In this document: positions 31,487-38,195 of the stretch, one piece after another | How positions within the stretch are numbered: the first letter of the stretch is position 1 | How the letters are laid out: each line of letters starts with the position of its first letter | Assembly: GCA_020721585.1 (NCBI GenBank) | Contig: DYMK01000015.1 | Coordinates: 1 to 38,195 of the forward strand | Reading direction: 5' to 3' | Source: Sulfuricurvum sp. | GTDB lineage: Bacteria; Campylobacterota; Campylobacteria; Campylobacterales; Sulfurimonadaceae | DNA: 38,195 nucleotides | Notes under the pieces: model-generated | The model's database searches: none | The model's input: the letters and a program-made list of their open reading frames with translations, nothing else | What the model was told of the DNA's origin: nothing | Position numbers and translations under genes: made by a program

Positions 31487-31492
31487 TATAAT
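31487..31492 (+). promoter_or_regulatory. -10 box of mqnE
   Basis: TATAAT in the context TTTTGCTATAATGCGC. The ATG inside it (31491) opens a longer reading frame but would not be transcribed, so the mqnE start at 31524 is preferred. Confidence 0.6.
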
Positions 31493-31523
31493 GCGCGGAC
31501 AAATTAACCTTAAAGATACCATC

Positions 31524-32585
31524 ATGAATTGCTTAGAAAAAATACGCAACAATCTCCGTTTGACCTTCGATGAGGCGGTCAGTTTATACGATTTAGACCT
31601 TTTGACCTTGGGGGAATTGGCGGATGCAAAACGGCAGGCGTTGCACGGCAAGCGCACCTATTTCAACATCAATCGCCACATCAACCCAACCAATGTGTGT
31701 AAAGATGTCTGTAAATTTTGCGCCTACAGTGCCAGTCGTAAAAATCCCAACCCTTATACCATGTCTCATGAAGAGATCCTTGCCATCACCGATGACATCG
31801 TTTCACGGGGCATTTCGGAAGTCCACATCGTCTCTGCCCACAATCCCGATACGGGATTAGAGTGGTATTTGGAAGTCTTTCGCAAAATCAAAGCACGTCA
31901 CCCCCAATTGCACATCAAAGCCCTTACCGCCGCCGAAGTCCATTTTCTCGCCGAAGAATATCACAAAAGTTACGATGACATTTTGGATTTGATGGTAGCC
32001 AATGGGGTCGATTCGATGCCCGGAGGGGGAGCGGAAATTTTCGATGAAAAGGTACGCGATTACATCTGCAAAGGGAAAGTCAACTCACACCAATGGCTCG
32101 AAATTCACCGTAAATGGCACGAACGGGGGATGAAATCCAACGTGACGATGCTCTTTGGTCACGTTGAAGAACGGTCTCATCGTATCGATCATTTCTTCCG
32201 CATTCGGGATTTGCAAGATGTCACGGGGGGCTTTAACTGCTTTATCCCACTGGTGTACCAAACTCAAAACAATTTTCTCAATGTCAAAGCTTCCATCACC
32301 GCCCACGAAATTCTTAAAACGATGGCGATTAGCCGCATCGTACTCGACAATGTCCCCAATCTCAAAGCTTATTGGGTCACCTCAACGGTCAATTTGGCAC
32401 TTTTAGCCCAAGAGTATGGAGCCAATGATCTTGATGGCACCATCGAAAAAGAGTCGATTAACTCAGCTGCTGGGGCGAAAAGTGCCTACGGTGTCGATCT
32501 TCAGGAGTTTGTGGGACTGATCAAAAACAGCGGGTTTGAACCCATCGAACGGGACAGTCTGTACAATACGCTCAAGGTGTGGTAA
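31524..32585 (+). CDS. mqnE: Aminofutalosine synthase (radical SAM, futalosine menaquinone pathway)
   Basis: Joins the product of MqnA, 3-[(1-carboxyvinyl)oxy]benzoate, to SAM to make aminofutalosine, an early step of the futalosine route to menaquinone. The 353-residue protein carries the radical SAM cluster motif CKDVCKFC (Cys59, 63, 66; CxxxCxxC) and 'FNINRHINPTNVC' just before it. 'MPGGGAEIFDEKVR' and 'VTMLFGHVEERSHRIDH' are characteristic of the MqnE/MqnC/CofH group. The ending 'SINSAAGAKSAYG' favours MqnE. Start at 31524 because the upstream ATG falls in the -10 box. No other mqn gene is adjacent. Confidence 0.92.
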   Translation: MNCLEKIRNNLRLTFDEAVSLYDLDLLTLGELADAKRQALHGKRTYFNINRHINPTNVCKDVCKFCAYSASRKNPNPYTMSHEEILAITDDIVSRGISEVHIVSAHNPDTGLEWYLEVFRKIKARHPQLHIKALTAAEVHFLAEEYHKSYDDILDLMVANGVDSMPGGGAEIFDEKVRDYICKGKVNSHQWLEIHRKWHERGMKSNVTMLFGHVEERSHRIDHFFRIRDLQDVTGGFNCFIPLVYQTQNNFLNVKASITAHEILKTMAISRIVLDNVPNLKAYWVTSTVNLALLAQEYGANDLDGTIEKESINSAAGAKSAYGVDLQEFVGLIKNSGFEPIERDSLYNTLKVW

Positions 32586-32604
32586 GGGTTAAAAAGGAGA
32601 AAAG

Positions 32605-34056
32605 ATGACGCAAGGGCGAAAGATTTTTAATCGTATTTTATTGGTGATCCTCATCGTGTATGGGATCAGTGCCATGGCACTCATAATCTTTCAACGCGAT
32701 TTTCTCTATTTTCCCGCCCCTTCCACCCATCCTAATCTCCCCTCCATCCACGTAGAGACCCAAGGGGAAAAACTTAACATAACCGTACTCAATGAGGGAA
32801 AACCCAATGCGTTGCTCTATTTTGGGGGTAATGGGGAGTCGGTTGATAATGCTGCCGGTGATTTTGCCAATACGTTTAAAGATTACACCGTGTATCTCGT
32901 CGATTATCGAGGGTATGGTCGCAGTAGTGGAAAACCCACAGAAGAGGCATTAAATCACGATGCCCTTCTCCTCTACGATCACCTTAAAGCCCACCATACC
33001 GCAATCTCACTCATCGGACGAAGTTTGGGCAGTGGTGTCGCTACCTATCTGGCTTCCCAACGACCCATTGCTAAGCTTATTTTGGTCACCCCCTTTGATA
33101 GCATTGAGGCTATAGCGTACGAAAAATTTCCTATTTTTCCGATTCGATGGATGCTGTGGGATACCTACGATTCCCTCAGTCGTGTCCCCTCCATCCATGT
33201 ACCTACCCTTATCCTTATCGCTAAACGGGATACCCTCATCCCTACCAAACACTCACTTGCACTGTATAATGCCTTTCGCTCCTCAAACGTTGAAGCCAAA
33301 GTATTTCCCGCATTTGGGCATAACGACATTCAACTTTCTCAAGAATATTACCCCATAATGGAGAGCTTTTTAGCACGAGACACCACAAAACCTAGGAATA
33401 AAACCATCACCGTGAATCTTGATGAACTCAATGAACATCTCACTGAAATAGATATTTTTGAACGCTATGAGGGGCTTAGTTGTTACGATGAATCAAGCGT
33501 TATGGGAGATCGATGTTGTTATGCAGATATAAACCAATTTAATGGAGTTGATGCTAAAGTAATCGCTTTTTTCTTTAAAAATGACCATTTATCCCAAATG
33601 CTTGTCCAATTGAACTCCCATAAAAGTTACCATTCTTTGGTAGATGACGCTACACGACTCTATGGTACAGCCAAAAAAACCCAAAAATCGCTACCTCAAG
33701 ATACTCAACTCATCGAATGGCAAGTACACCATGGGAAATGGGTAACCTCCATGGAATCCGATCCTCTTCAAAAAGAGACCTTTCTCTGGCTTTCAAGCAG
33801 TACAAGCCCCTCCAATACCAAACAAGCAATAGCACAAAAAAGTAGCTTTTTGCTCCTTCTACTTGGAACAATCATCACCCTCATAGCATGGTATAGTAAC
33901 GTGTGGTGGAAGACCCGTTTTCACCATAAACATCATTCATCACCATGGTTACTCTACATCGTCAAAATTTATCTTATCCCAGCTTTCCTTAGTGTCATTT
34001 TGGTTATTGGAGTAGTGCTTTTTTGGATAGGACTCATCATAAGATTAATGATTTGA
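32605..34056 (+). CDS. Alpha/beta hydrolase with N-terminal anchor and a C-terminal membrane extension
   Basis: A 483-residue membrane protein. An N-terminal hydrophobic anchor (about 10-28) precedes a BEM46/ABHD13-like alpha/beta hydrolase (about 65-255) with GRSLGSG (nucleophile Ser140), Asp209 in KRDTLIP and His239 in FGHND. The remaining ~220 residues are not recognised. They comprise a soluble stretch with a CYDES...RCCYAD region, then two predicted membrane helices (about 405-420 and 448-475). Ordinary members of this family end after the hydrolase domain. AAGGAG stands before the ATG, 19 bp after mqnE, so co-transcription is likely. The substrate is unknown. Confidence 0.8.
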   Translation: MTQGRKIFNRILLVILIVYGISAMALIIFQRDFLYFPAPSTHPNLPSIHVETQGEKLNITVLNEGKPNALLYFGGNGESVDNAAGDFANTFKDYTVYLVDYRGYGRSSGKPTEEALNHDALLLYDHLKAHHTAISLIGRSLGSGVATYLASQRPIAKLILVTPFDSIEAIAYEKFPIFPIRWMLWDTYDSLSRVPSIHVPTLILIAKRDTLIPTKHSLALYNAFRSSNVEAKVFPAFGHNDIQLSQEYYPIMESFLARDTTKPRNKTITVNLDELNEHLTEIDIFERYEGLSCYDESSVMGDRCCYADINQFNGVDAKVIAFFFKNDHLSQMLVQLNSHKSYHSLVDDATRLYGTAKKTQKSLPQDTQLIEWQVHHGKWVTSMESDPLQKETFLWLSSSTSPSNTKQAIAQKSSFLLLLLGTIITLIAWYSNVWWKTRFHHKHHSSPWLLYIVKIYLIPAFLSVILVIGVVLFWIGLIIRLMI

Positions 34057-34061
34057 TGAAA

Positions 34062-34083
34062 CGCCAATTCAAGTAATAAGTGC
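34062..34083. repeat. 22-nt motif shared with 17955-17976
   Basis: CGCCAATTCAAGTAATAAGTGC lies six bases after the hydrolase stop, differing at one position from the hsdM-scar copy. The remaining gap to 34208 has no ORF, only low-complexity sequence I cannot assign. Confidence 0.5.
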
Positions 34084-34208
34084 GACAGTGAGAGTCACAG
34101 GAGATAAAAGTTAACTGCACTAAAGTACATTTTTTATACTATTGTAGACGCTGAATTGCGTTCAGAATGATGAGAATAGGTCAATGTGATTAAGTGGATG
34201 AGGAGACG

Positions 34209-35540
34209 TTAACGTCCCCGTCCCCCCGATTTTTTGGGTGAGGGTTTGCTACTGGTGGGTTCTTCTCTGGCTACGCGTGGTCCCCGTTTTCCCAAAAATT
34301 TTGGTTGAACGGGGGCTTTTTTCTTTTTATTGCCAAATGCCCCTTCGATTTTCCCTTTTTTCTCCCCCTCTTTGGAGAGGCTTTTTCCGTACGTTTTTTT
34401 GGTATCCAAGATAGCGGGGGGTTCAAATCCTTCAATCACGATCCGTTGGGGTACTTTGCCTAAAAGAGCCTCAATTTTTTTCCATGAGATATGTTCAAGG
34501 GTTGAAAGGAGGGTGATAGCCATCCCCATTTTCCCCGCGCGTCCCGTACGACCGATACGGTGAATGTAGTCACTGGCGATGTGGGGGATGTCGTAGTTGA
34601 TCACGACTCCCAAGTCATCGATGTCCAATCCCCTTGCTGCCAGATCAGTCGCAACAAGAATTTTTATTTTTCCCTCTCGAAAGTCACTCAACGCACGATC
34701 TCTTGCCCCATGCTTTTTGTCCCCGTGAAGGGTTGCGCAGGGAAGACCACTGTTTTTGAGATACGCACTTACTTCATCAGCGGCAAGTTTAGTGCGGGTG
34801 AAGACCAAGACATTGGGGTAATTATTCGAGCCGATCAGATAGGAAAGGAGAAGACTTTTTTGCTCTTTTTCGACGGGGTGGACGATTTGTTGTATCGTCA
34901 AATCCGCAGGGGAGAGGTTTTCGATCTCCACGACCATCGGTTTATTGAGAATCCGTTCGCTGAGTTTTTTGACCGATCCGGTCATGGTCGCTGAGAACAA
35001 AAGGGTTTGGCGTTTGGGGGGGAGCATATCGATAATTTGCTCTACTTCACGGATAAATCCCATGTCCAAAATGGTATCAGCTTCGTCCAAAACCAAATGT
35101 TTGATATGGGAGAGGGGAACTTTGCCTTGTTTGTTGAGTTCGATGAGTCGTCCGGGGGTAGCGATGAGAATATGCGCTCCTTTCTCCAAGGAGGCGATTT
35201 GTTTACTCATATTCGCCCCCCCTGAGAGATTCAAGATGCGACAATCAAGGTTTTGGGCGTAGGCACGAAGGGTGATGGTGATTTGTTCAGCAAGCTCCCG
35301 TGTGGGGACAATGACCAAAATAGAGGTACGGGGAAAGGTACTTGGATCAGGTATCCCCAACATCTGAAGGAGAGGGAGGGCGTACGCTCCCGTTTTCCCC
35401 GTCCCTGTTTGGGCTGCCCCTAAGATATCCCGTCCGCGTAAAATCAAAGGGATGGCTTTGACCTGAATGGGGGTGGGGGTGGTGTAGCCTAAAGTGGCGA
35501 TGGCGGATTGAAGATGTGCGTTAAGCTGTGAAAATGGCAT
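34209..35540 (-). CDS. DEAD-box RNA helicase (RhlE-like)
   Basis: A 443-residue ATP-dependent RNA helicase. The start at 35540 is chosen because AAGGGG lies four bases upstream and the protein then begins MPFSQLNAHL, as DEAD-box proteins do. Motifs in order: Q motif (TTPTPIQVKAIPLIL), Walker A AAQTGTGKT, PTRELAEQ, GGANMSKQ, TPGRLIEL, DEAD in LVLDEADTILDMGF, SAT, TRTKLAADEV, ATDLAARGLDI and HRIGRTGRAGK. A basic Gly/Lys/Arg tail (about 385-443) probably binds RNA. Likely role in ribosome assembly or RNA decay. RhlE fits best by length and tail. Confidence 0.93.
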   Translation of the reverse strand: MPFSQLNAHLQSAIATLGYTTPTPIQVKAIPLILRGRDILGAAQTGTGKTGAYALPLLQMLGIPDPSTFPRTSILVIVPTRELAEQITITLRAYAQNLDCRILNLSGGANMSKQIASLEKGAHILIATPGRLIELNKQGKVPLSHIKHLVLDEADTILDMGFIREVEQIIDMLPPKRQTLLFSATMTGSVKKLSERILNKPMVVEIENLSPADLTIQQIVHPVEKEQKSLLLSYLIGSNNYPNVLVFTRTKLAADEVSAYLKNSGLPCATLHGDKKHGARDRALSDFREGKIKILVATDLAARGLDIDDLGVVINYDIPHIASDYIHRIGRTGRAGKMGMAITLLSTLEHISWKKIEALLGKVPQRIVIEGFEPPAILDTKKTYGKSLSKEGEKKGKIEGAFGNKKKKAPVQPKFLGKRGPRVAREEPTSSKPSPKKSGGRGR

Positions 35541-35580
35541 GATGCCCCTTTTATGGTAAATGGGTGTACACAGGTGGCAT

Positions 35581-36327
35581 TTATGCCAACACCGTACTCC
35601 ACCCTTGGTAGTGACCGTGTTCTTGTAAGACCAATTCGTATAAAAAAGCAGTCGTTTCGTGGATCGTTTCGGCAGTGACATTATCTTTTTTGGCTAACGT
35701 TAGACCATACGCATAGTCGCTTTGGTCATCGGTAATATGCTCTTTGGGCGAAAATCCATGATCTCCCATTGTTTTTTCAAACCGTTGCAATGCAGTAGGG
35801 GTTTGAAAAAAGAAATAGTGCTCTACCTCTCGCGGGATACTCAACGAATCTCCCTCTTCTATCAGTGCTTGGAGAGTGTGACGATTTTGGATCGCAAGGA
35901 GGTTAAATCCATCGGGATAGAGTCGCTCTTGATACATCTCCCATTTGGCATCACGCGAAATCCCCCGCTCGTAGGGATACCCGCCATGGCGTGTCATCAC
36001 TTCGGAGGTAAAATTTTCAAATTTTTTGGAAGTTGAAGCATAAAAATAGAATTCATGCCACCCCTCTTTCGTGATGCTTCCTCCATAGACCGCATCAAGC
36101 TTACCTTCCAATGTGGCGATTAAATCGTCGAAAAATGCCGTAAAACGGTCATTTTCCTTCGCTGCCGTTTTGACAAAAAGCCACAATAACCATGGTTTGT
36201 CACGATTAGGAGCATCCTCTATCAACGATAAATTGACCTCAACACGGGTTGGGTTTCCCTCTTCATCACAGTGGTCGTAATAGTCAATCATAAAAATATC
36301 CCATTTTTTAAGGGGAATTGTATCCAA
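35581..36327 (-). CDS. DUF695 + RraB-like two-domain protein
   Basis: A 248-residue soluble protein. The first half (about 8-135, 'WDIFMIDYYDHCDEEGNPTRVEVN', then 'WHEFYFYAS') looks like DUF695. The second half (about 155-248, 'ALQRFEKTMGDHGFSPKEH', ending 'HGHYQGWSTV') resembles RraB, which binds and inhibits RNase E in gamma-proteobacteria. The frame starts at TTG 36327 with AAGGAAC close upstream; ATG 36291 is the alternative, but it would cut into the domain. Lies 14 bp after queH, so the two are probably co-transcribed. Function inferred only from the fold. Confidence 0.75.
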   Translation of the reverse strand: MDTIPLKKWDIFMIDYYDHCDEEGNPTRVEVNLSLIEDAPNRDKPWLLWLFVKTAAKENDRFTAFFDDLIATLEGKLDAVYGGSITKEGWHEFYFYASTSKKFENFTSEVMTRHGGYPYERGISRDAKWEMYQERLYPDGFNLLAIQNRHTLQALIEEGDSLSIPREVEHYFFFQTPTALQRFEKTMGDHGFSPKEHITDDQSDYAYGLTLAKKDNVTAETIHETTAFLYELVLQEHGHYQGWSTVLA

Positions 36328-36341
36328 ATGTTCCTTGTTCC

Positions 36342-37421
36342 TTAGGAGAAGTAAAGTTTTTCTCGCGTATCCTCATACGTTTTGGTCTCCAGAATAAGGG
36401 AGATTTTACCACTTGGAATATCGTCCACGACAATAATCGCTGAGGTATTAAAAGGACTATGGGTTAGGTGCATCCGCAAACCCATTTCGATCTGAAGGGA
36501 GGGGGGATTAAACATCAACGCTTGGGTATTTTTATACGACGATGCAGTGAGTGTATTAAATGTATCGATGGTGATAAAACGCACCTCTTCGCGGTTGAGA
36601 AAAAACTGTCCTTCGATTTCAAACTCAATTTTCCCCTCGGTGGAAGTACGATTGATGGTCGAATAAAAGAGGGGATACGAGGGGATTACGTCTAAACCCA
36701 CGGTTAAGGATGCACTCAGGAGACGGTAGTTTAAAAACCGTTCTTTGATGATTCGATAGTCATTATTTTGTTCTTCCAGTTCCATCCGTTTTTGATAGAG
36801 TTCCAACCGCTCTTCGATGGAGGCGGGGAGAATTTGACGACCAAGGGGGGAGAACATCTCATCCATAAGGCGGTGTTGTTGCTGACGTTGCAGGGTAAGT
36901 CCGTAGAGACAGCCACAATAATCTTGACGGTAGAGTTGTTGTTCCCGACTGACCCGCCCTTGGTCGTTGGTTCCGCCGTTTTTGCGGTAATCAAAAGCGA
37001 TAAATTTCACCCCGTGACTGGCATAAAACGCATCACCACTTTTTTTGAGTTGTTCTTGCGATTTTTTGGGACTCACCAGCAAAGTAGTTGTCATGGAGGT
37101 CTCCCCCAATTCGAGGGCTTTGTAGGCACTTACCTCAAAACGGCGATCAAAACAGACTTCGCAGCGTTTCCCTTTTTCAGGTTCGTTTTCCCATCCACGG
37201 ACGGCATGAAGCCAATTTTCGTAGTCGTATTCCCCTTCTATGAGCGTAATACCCAGTTTTTGACAGCTTCGTTGAACATCCAAAAGACGTAATTGGTATT
37301 CGCTATAGGGATGGATATTGGGGTCATAGAAGAATCCGATAAGCTTTTCATCGGGGAATTCGTGTTGGAGCTTCTCCATAAAAAAATGGGAATCGACGCT
37401 ACAGCAGATGTGGACGAGCAT
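36342..37421 (-). CDS. queH: Epoxyqueuosine reductase QueH with C-terminal extension
   Basis: Reduces epoxyqueuosine to queuosine in the tRNA wobble position, replacing QueG. The N-terminal ~180 residues have all landmarks of QueH (DUF208): HICCSVD (4-10, Cys6/Cys7), CEVCF (Cys87/Cys90) and DYCGC (Cys169/Cys171), which together bind a 4Fe-4S cluster and an extra iron. The total of 359 residues exceeds the usual ~200-250. The extra C-terminal ~170 residues contain mixed beta strands ('KIEFEIEGQFFLNREEVRFITIDTF') and no recognised domain. The gene starts after a copy of the dispersed repeat. Confidence 0.9.
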   Translation of the reverse strand: MLVHICCSVDSHFFMEKLQHEFPDEKLIGFFYDPNIHPYSEYQLRLLDVQRSCQKLGITLIEGEYDYENWLHAVRGWENEPEKGKRCEVCFDRRFEVSAYKALELGETSMTTTLLVSPKKSQEQLKKSGDAFYASHGVKFIAFDYRKNGGTNDQGRVSREQQLYRQDYCGCLYGLTLQRQQQHRLMDEMFSPLGRQILPASIEERLELYQKRMELEEQNNDYRIIKERFLNYRLLSASLTVGLDVIPSYPLFYSTINRTSTEGKIEFEIEGQFFLNREEVRFITIDTFNTLTASSYKNTQALMFNPPSLQIEMGLRMHLTHSPFNTSAIIVVDDIPSGKISLILETKTYEDTREKLYFS

Positions 37422-37444
37422 AGTTAAAAGCCTTTGTCTATTTC

Positions 37445-37503
37445 GTCACCCTGAACGTGGTTCAGGGTCTAACTAGGAGATGCTGAATCAAGTTCAGCAT
37501 GAC
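37445..37503. repeat. Composite palindromic intergenic repeat, copy 4
   Basis: GTCACCCTGAACGTGG...TTCAGGGTCTA (from 37445) is followed by GCTGAATCAAGTTCAGC (37482-37498) and ATGAC. The second palindrome is the complete form of the unit truncated at 250-264 in copy 1. It fills the gap between queH and the cyclophilin gene. Confidence 0.8.
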
Positions 37504-37509
37504 AGGATA

Positions 37510-38016
37510 TTAGTTCTTTTCCGCCAAAATTTCCACTTTTTCGATTTTATCGCGCATTTGGATACTATCAAGCACCGCCATGGATGCTACATCTTCTTTT
37601 TCGATTCCTCCAAATACCGTATGAACACCATCAAGATGGGGGGTACTGACAAAACAAATGAAGAATTGACTTCCACCCGTGTTGGGGCCTGCGTGCGCCA
37701 TAGAAAGTGTCCCTTTAACGTGACGGTGTTTGTTAAGTGCCGTTTCACACGGAATAGCCCACCCAGGTCCTCCTGTACCCGTACCATGAGGGCATCCCCC
37801 TTGTGCCATAAATCCAGGGATAACACGGTGGAAATTGAGTCCATTGTAATAGCCATCATTGACCAATGCAGCGAAGTTAGCGACGGTATTAGGAGTTTCG
37901 TCGTTGTACAATTTGATCCACATAACCCCTTTAGCGGTGGTCATTTTTGCCCATTGATAGCTTGCTAATTCTTCAGCAGTGGGTTTATAGGTTTTAAGTT
38001 CTTTGCGTCCAAACAT
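37510..38016 (-). CDS. Cyclophilin-type peptidyl-prolyl cis-trans isomerase
   Basis: A 168-residue cyclophilin that speeds proline isomerisation during folding. There is no signal peptide, so it acts in the cytoplasm. Family landmarks: VANFAALVNDGYYNGLNFHRVIPGF (about 45-69, including catalytic Arg in FHRV), FMAQGG (69-74), 'MAHAGPNTGGSQFFICF' (about 106-122) and 'HLDGVHTVFGGI' (about 126-137). The Trp that confers cyclosporin sensitivity reads His here (LDGVHTVFG). AAGGA upstream. A minus-strand TATAAT lies at 38054-38049. Confidence 0.94.
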   Translation of the reverse strand: MFGRKELKTYKPTAEELASYQWAKMTTAKGVMWIKLYNDETPNTVANFAALVNDGYYNGLNFHRVIPGFMAQGGCPHGTGTGGPGWAIPCETALNKHRHVKGTLSMAHAGPNTGGSQFFICFVSTPHLDGVHTVFGGIEKEDVASMAVLDSIQMRDKIEKVEILAEKN

Positions 38017-38048
38017 GATTGAATCGTCCTTAGGAGAAATTTTTTTGC

Positions 38049-38054
38049 ATTATA
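38049..38054 (-). promoter_or_regulatory. -10 box of the cyclophilin gene
   Basis: TATAAT on the minus strand, about 33 bp before the cyclophilin ATG, without a clear -35. Confidence 0.45.
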
Positions 38055-38157
38055 GTAGAGTAATCTTAACGCATCGTTAGAACTGTGCACCAATGAAACA
38101 TAATAGACTAAAATTACTACTTAAATATTTGTTTTATTAAATGATTATGTTTTTTGG

Positions 38158-38163
38158 TAGAAT
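38158..38163 (+). promoter_or_regulatory. Likely -10 box for a gene beyond the window
   Basis: TAGAAT after a T-rich tract, in the divergent gap right of the cyclophilin gene. A purine-rich GAGAAGAGAGAG follows up to the window end and may be a ribosome binding site. Confidence 0.35.
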
Positions 38164-38195
38164 AGGGTTAGATTGTTTTTGAGAAGAGAGAGTAG

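Noticed and set aside
31491-31523. Upstream ATG start for mqnE
   Set aside because: The ATG is part of the TATAAT -10 box and cannot be in the transcript from that promoter.

Overview
The window looks like a chromosomal segment of a Campylobacterota (epsilonproteobacterial) bacterium, probably near Sulfuricurvum/Sulfurimonas. This placement is inferred from aminofutalosine synthase (MqnE, futalosine route to menaquinone), KdsB (Gram-negative LPS), QueH, many signal-peptide outer-membrane proteins, and promoters with clear TATAAT boxes but mostly weak -35 boxes. I found no rRNA, tRNA or CRISPR array.

Left part (1-8600): the tail of an unknown gene and a composite palindromic repeat are followed by acetate kinase, diverging from a TonB-like protein. 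Next come rsuA, an AT-rich two-gene AAA ATPase + TOPRIM unit whose last stop overlaps the rsuA start, and an ABC-F ATPase. A small antitoxin follows whose RelE-type toxin is decayed, then a DHH phosphoesterase, an Fe-S type Rrf2 regulator, and rpsO with a good terminator.

Middle accessory stretch (8700-12500): a NifX-like protein with a His-rich insert, repeat debris, a pentapeptide-repeat protein, an AT-rich three-gene cassette (DUF488, DUF488, dual-OB-like protein), a short antitoxin-like gene, a ~90-bp hairpin element and an orphan nucleotidyltransferase.

Housekeeping stretch (12500-17800): kdsB diverges from a tight operon of a TrmN6-like methyltransferase, a YkgJ-type Cys-cluster protein, a TPR protein and a dihydroorotase-like protein that has lost its metal-binding histidines. 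These face a chorismate mutase/YceI pair. Region 17800-18130 is a scar: a 33-codon stump of hsdM followed by dispersed repeats.

Transport stretch (18400-29700): two RND efflux operons read leftward. The first (TolC-like, membrane fusion protein, HAE1-type permease) diverges from a TetR regulator with an inverted repeat between them. The second (TolC-like, membrane fusion protein, permease) encodes its permease as two consecutive ORFs, the N half and the C half.

Right part (29800-38195): efp with terminator, a patatin-like lipoprotein, mqnE, an alpha/beta hydrolase with an unrecognised C-terminal membrane extension, a DEAD-box helicase, a DUF695-RraB protein, QueH with a long C-terminal extension, and a cyclophilin.

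The best candidates for undescribed biology are the AAA+TOPRIM unit, the DUF488/DUF488/dual-OB cassette, the split RND permease, and the hydrolase fusion. The family calls come from reading motifs; no database search was run.
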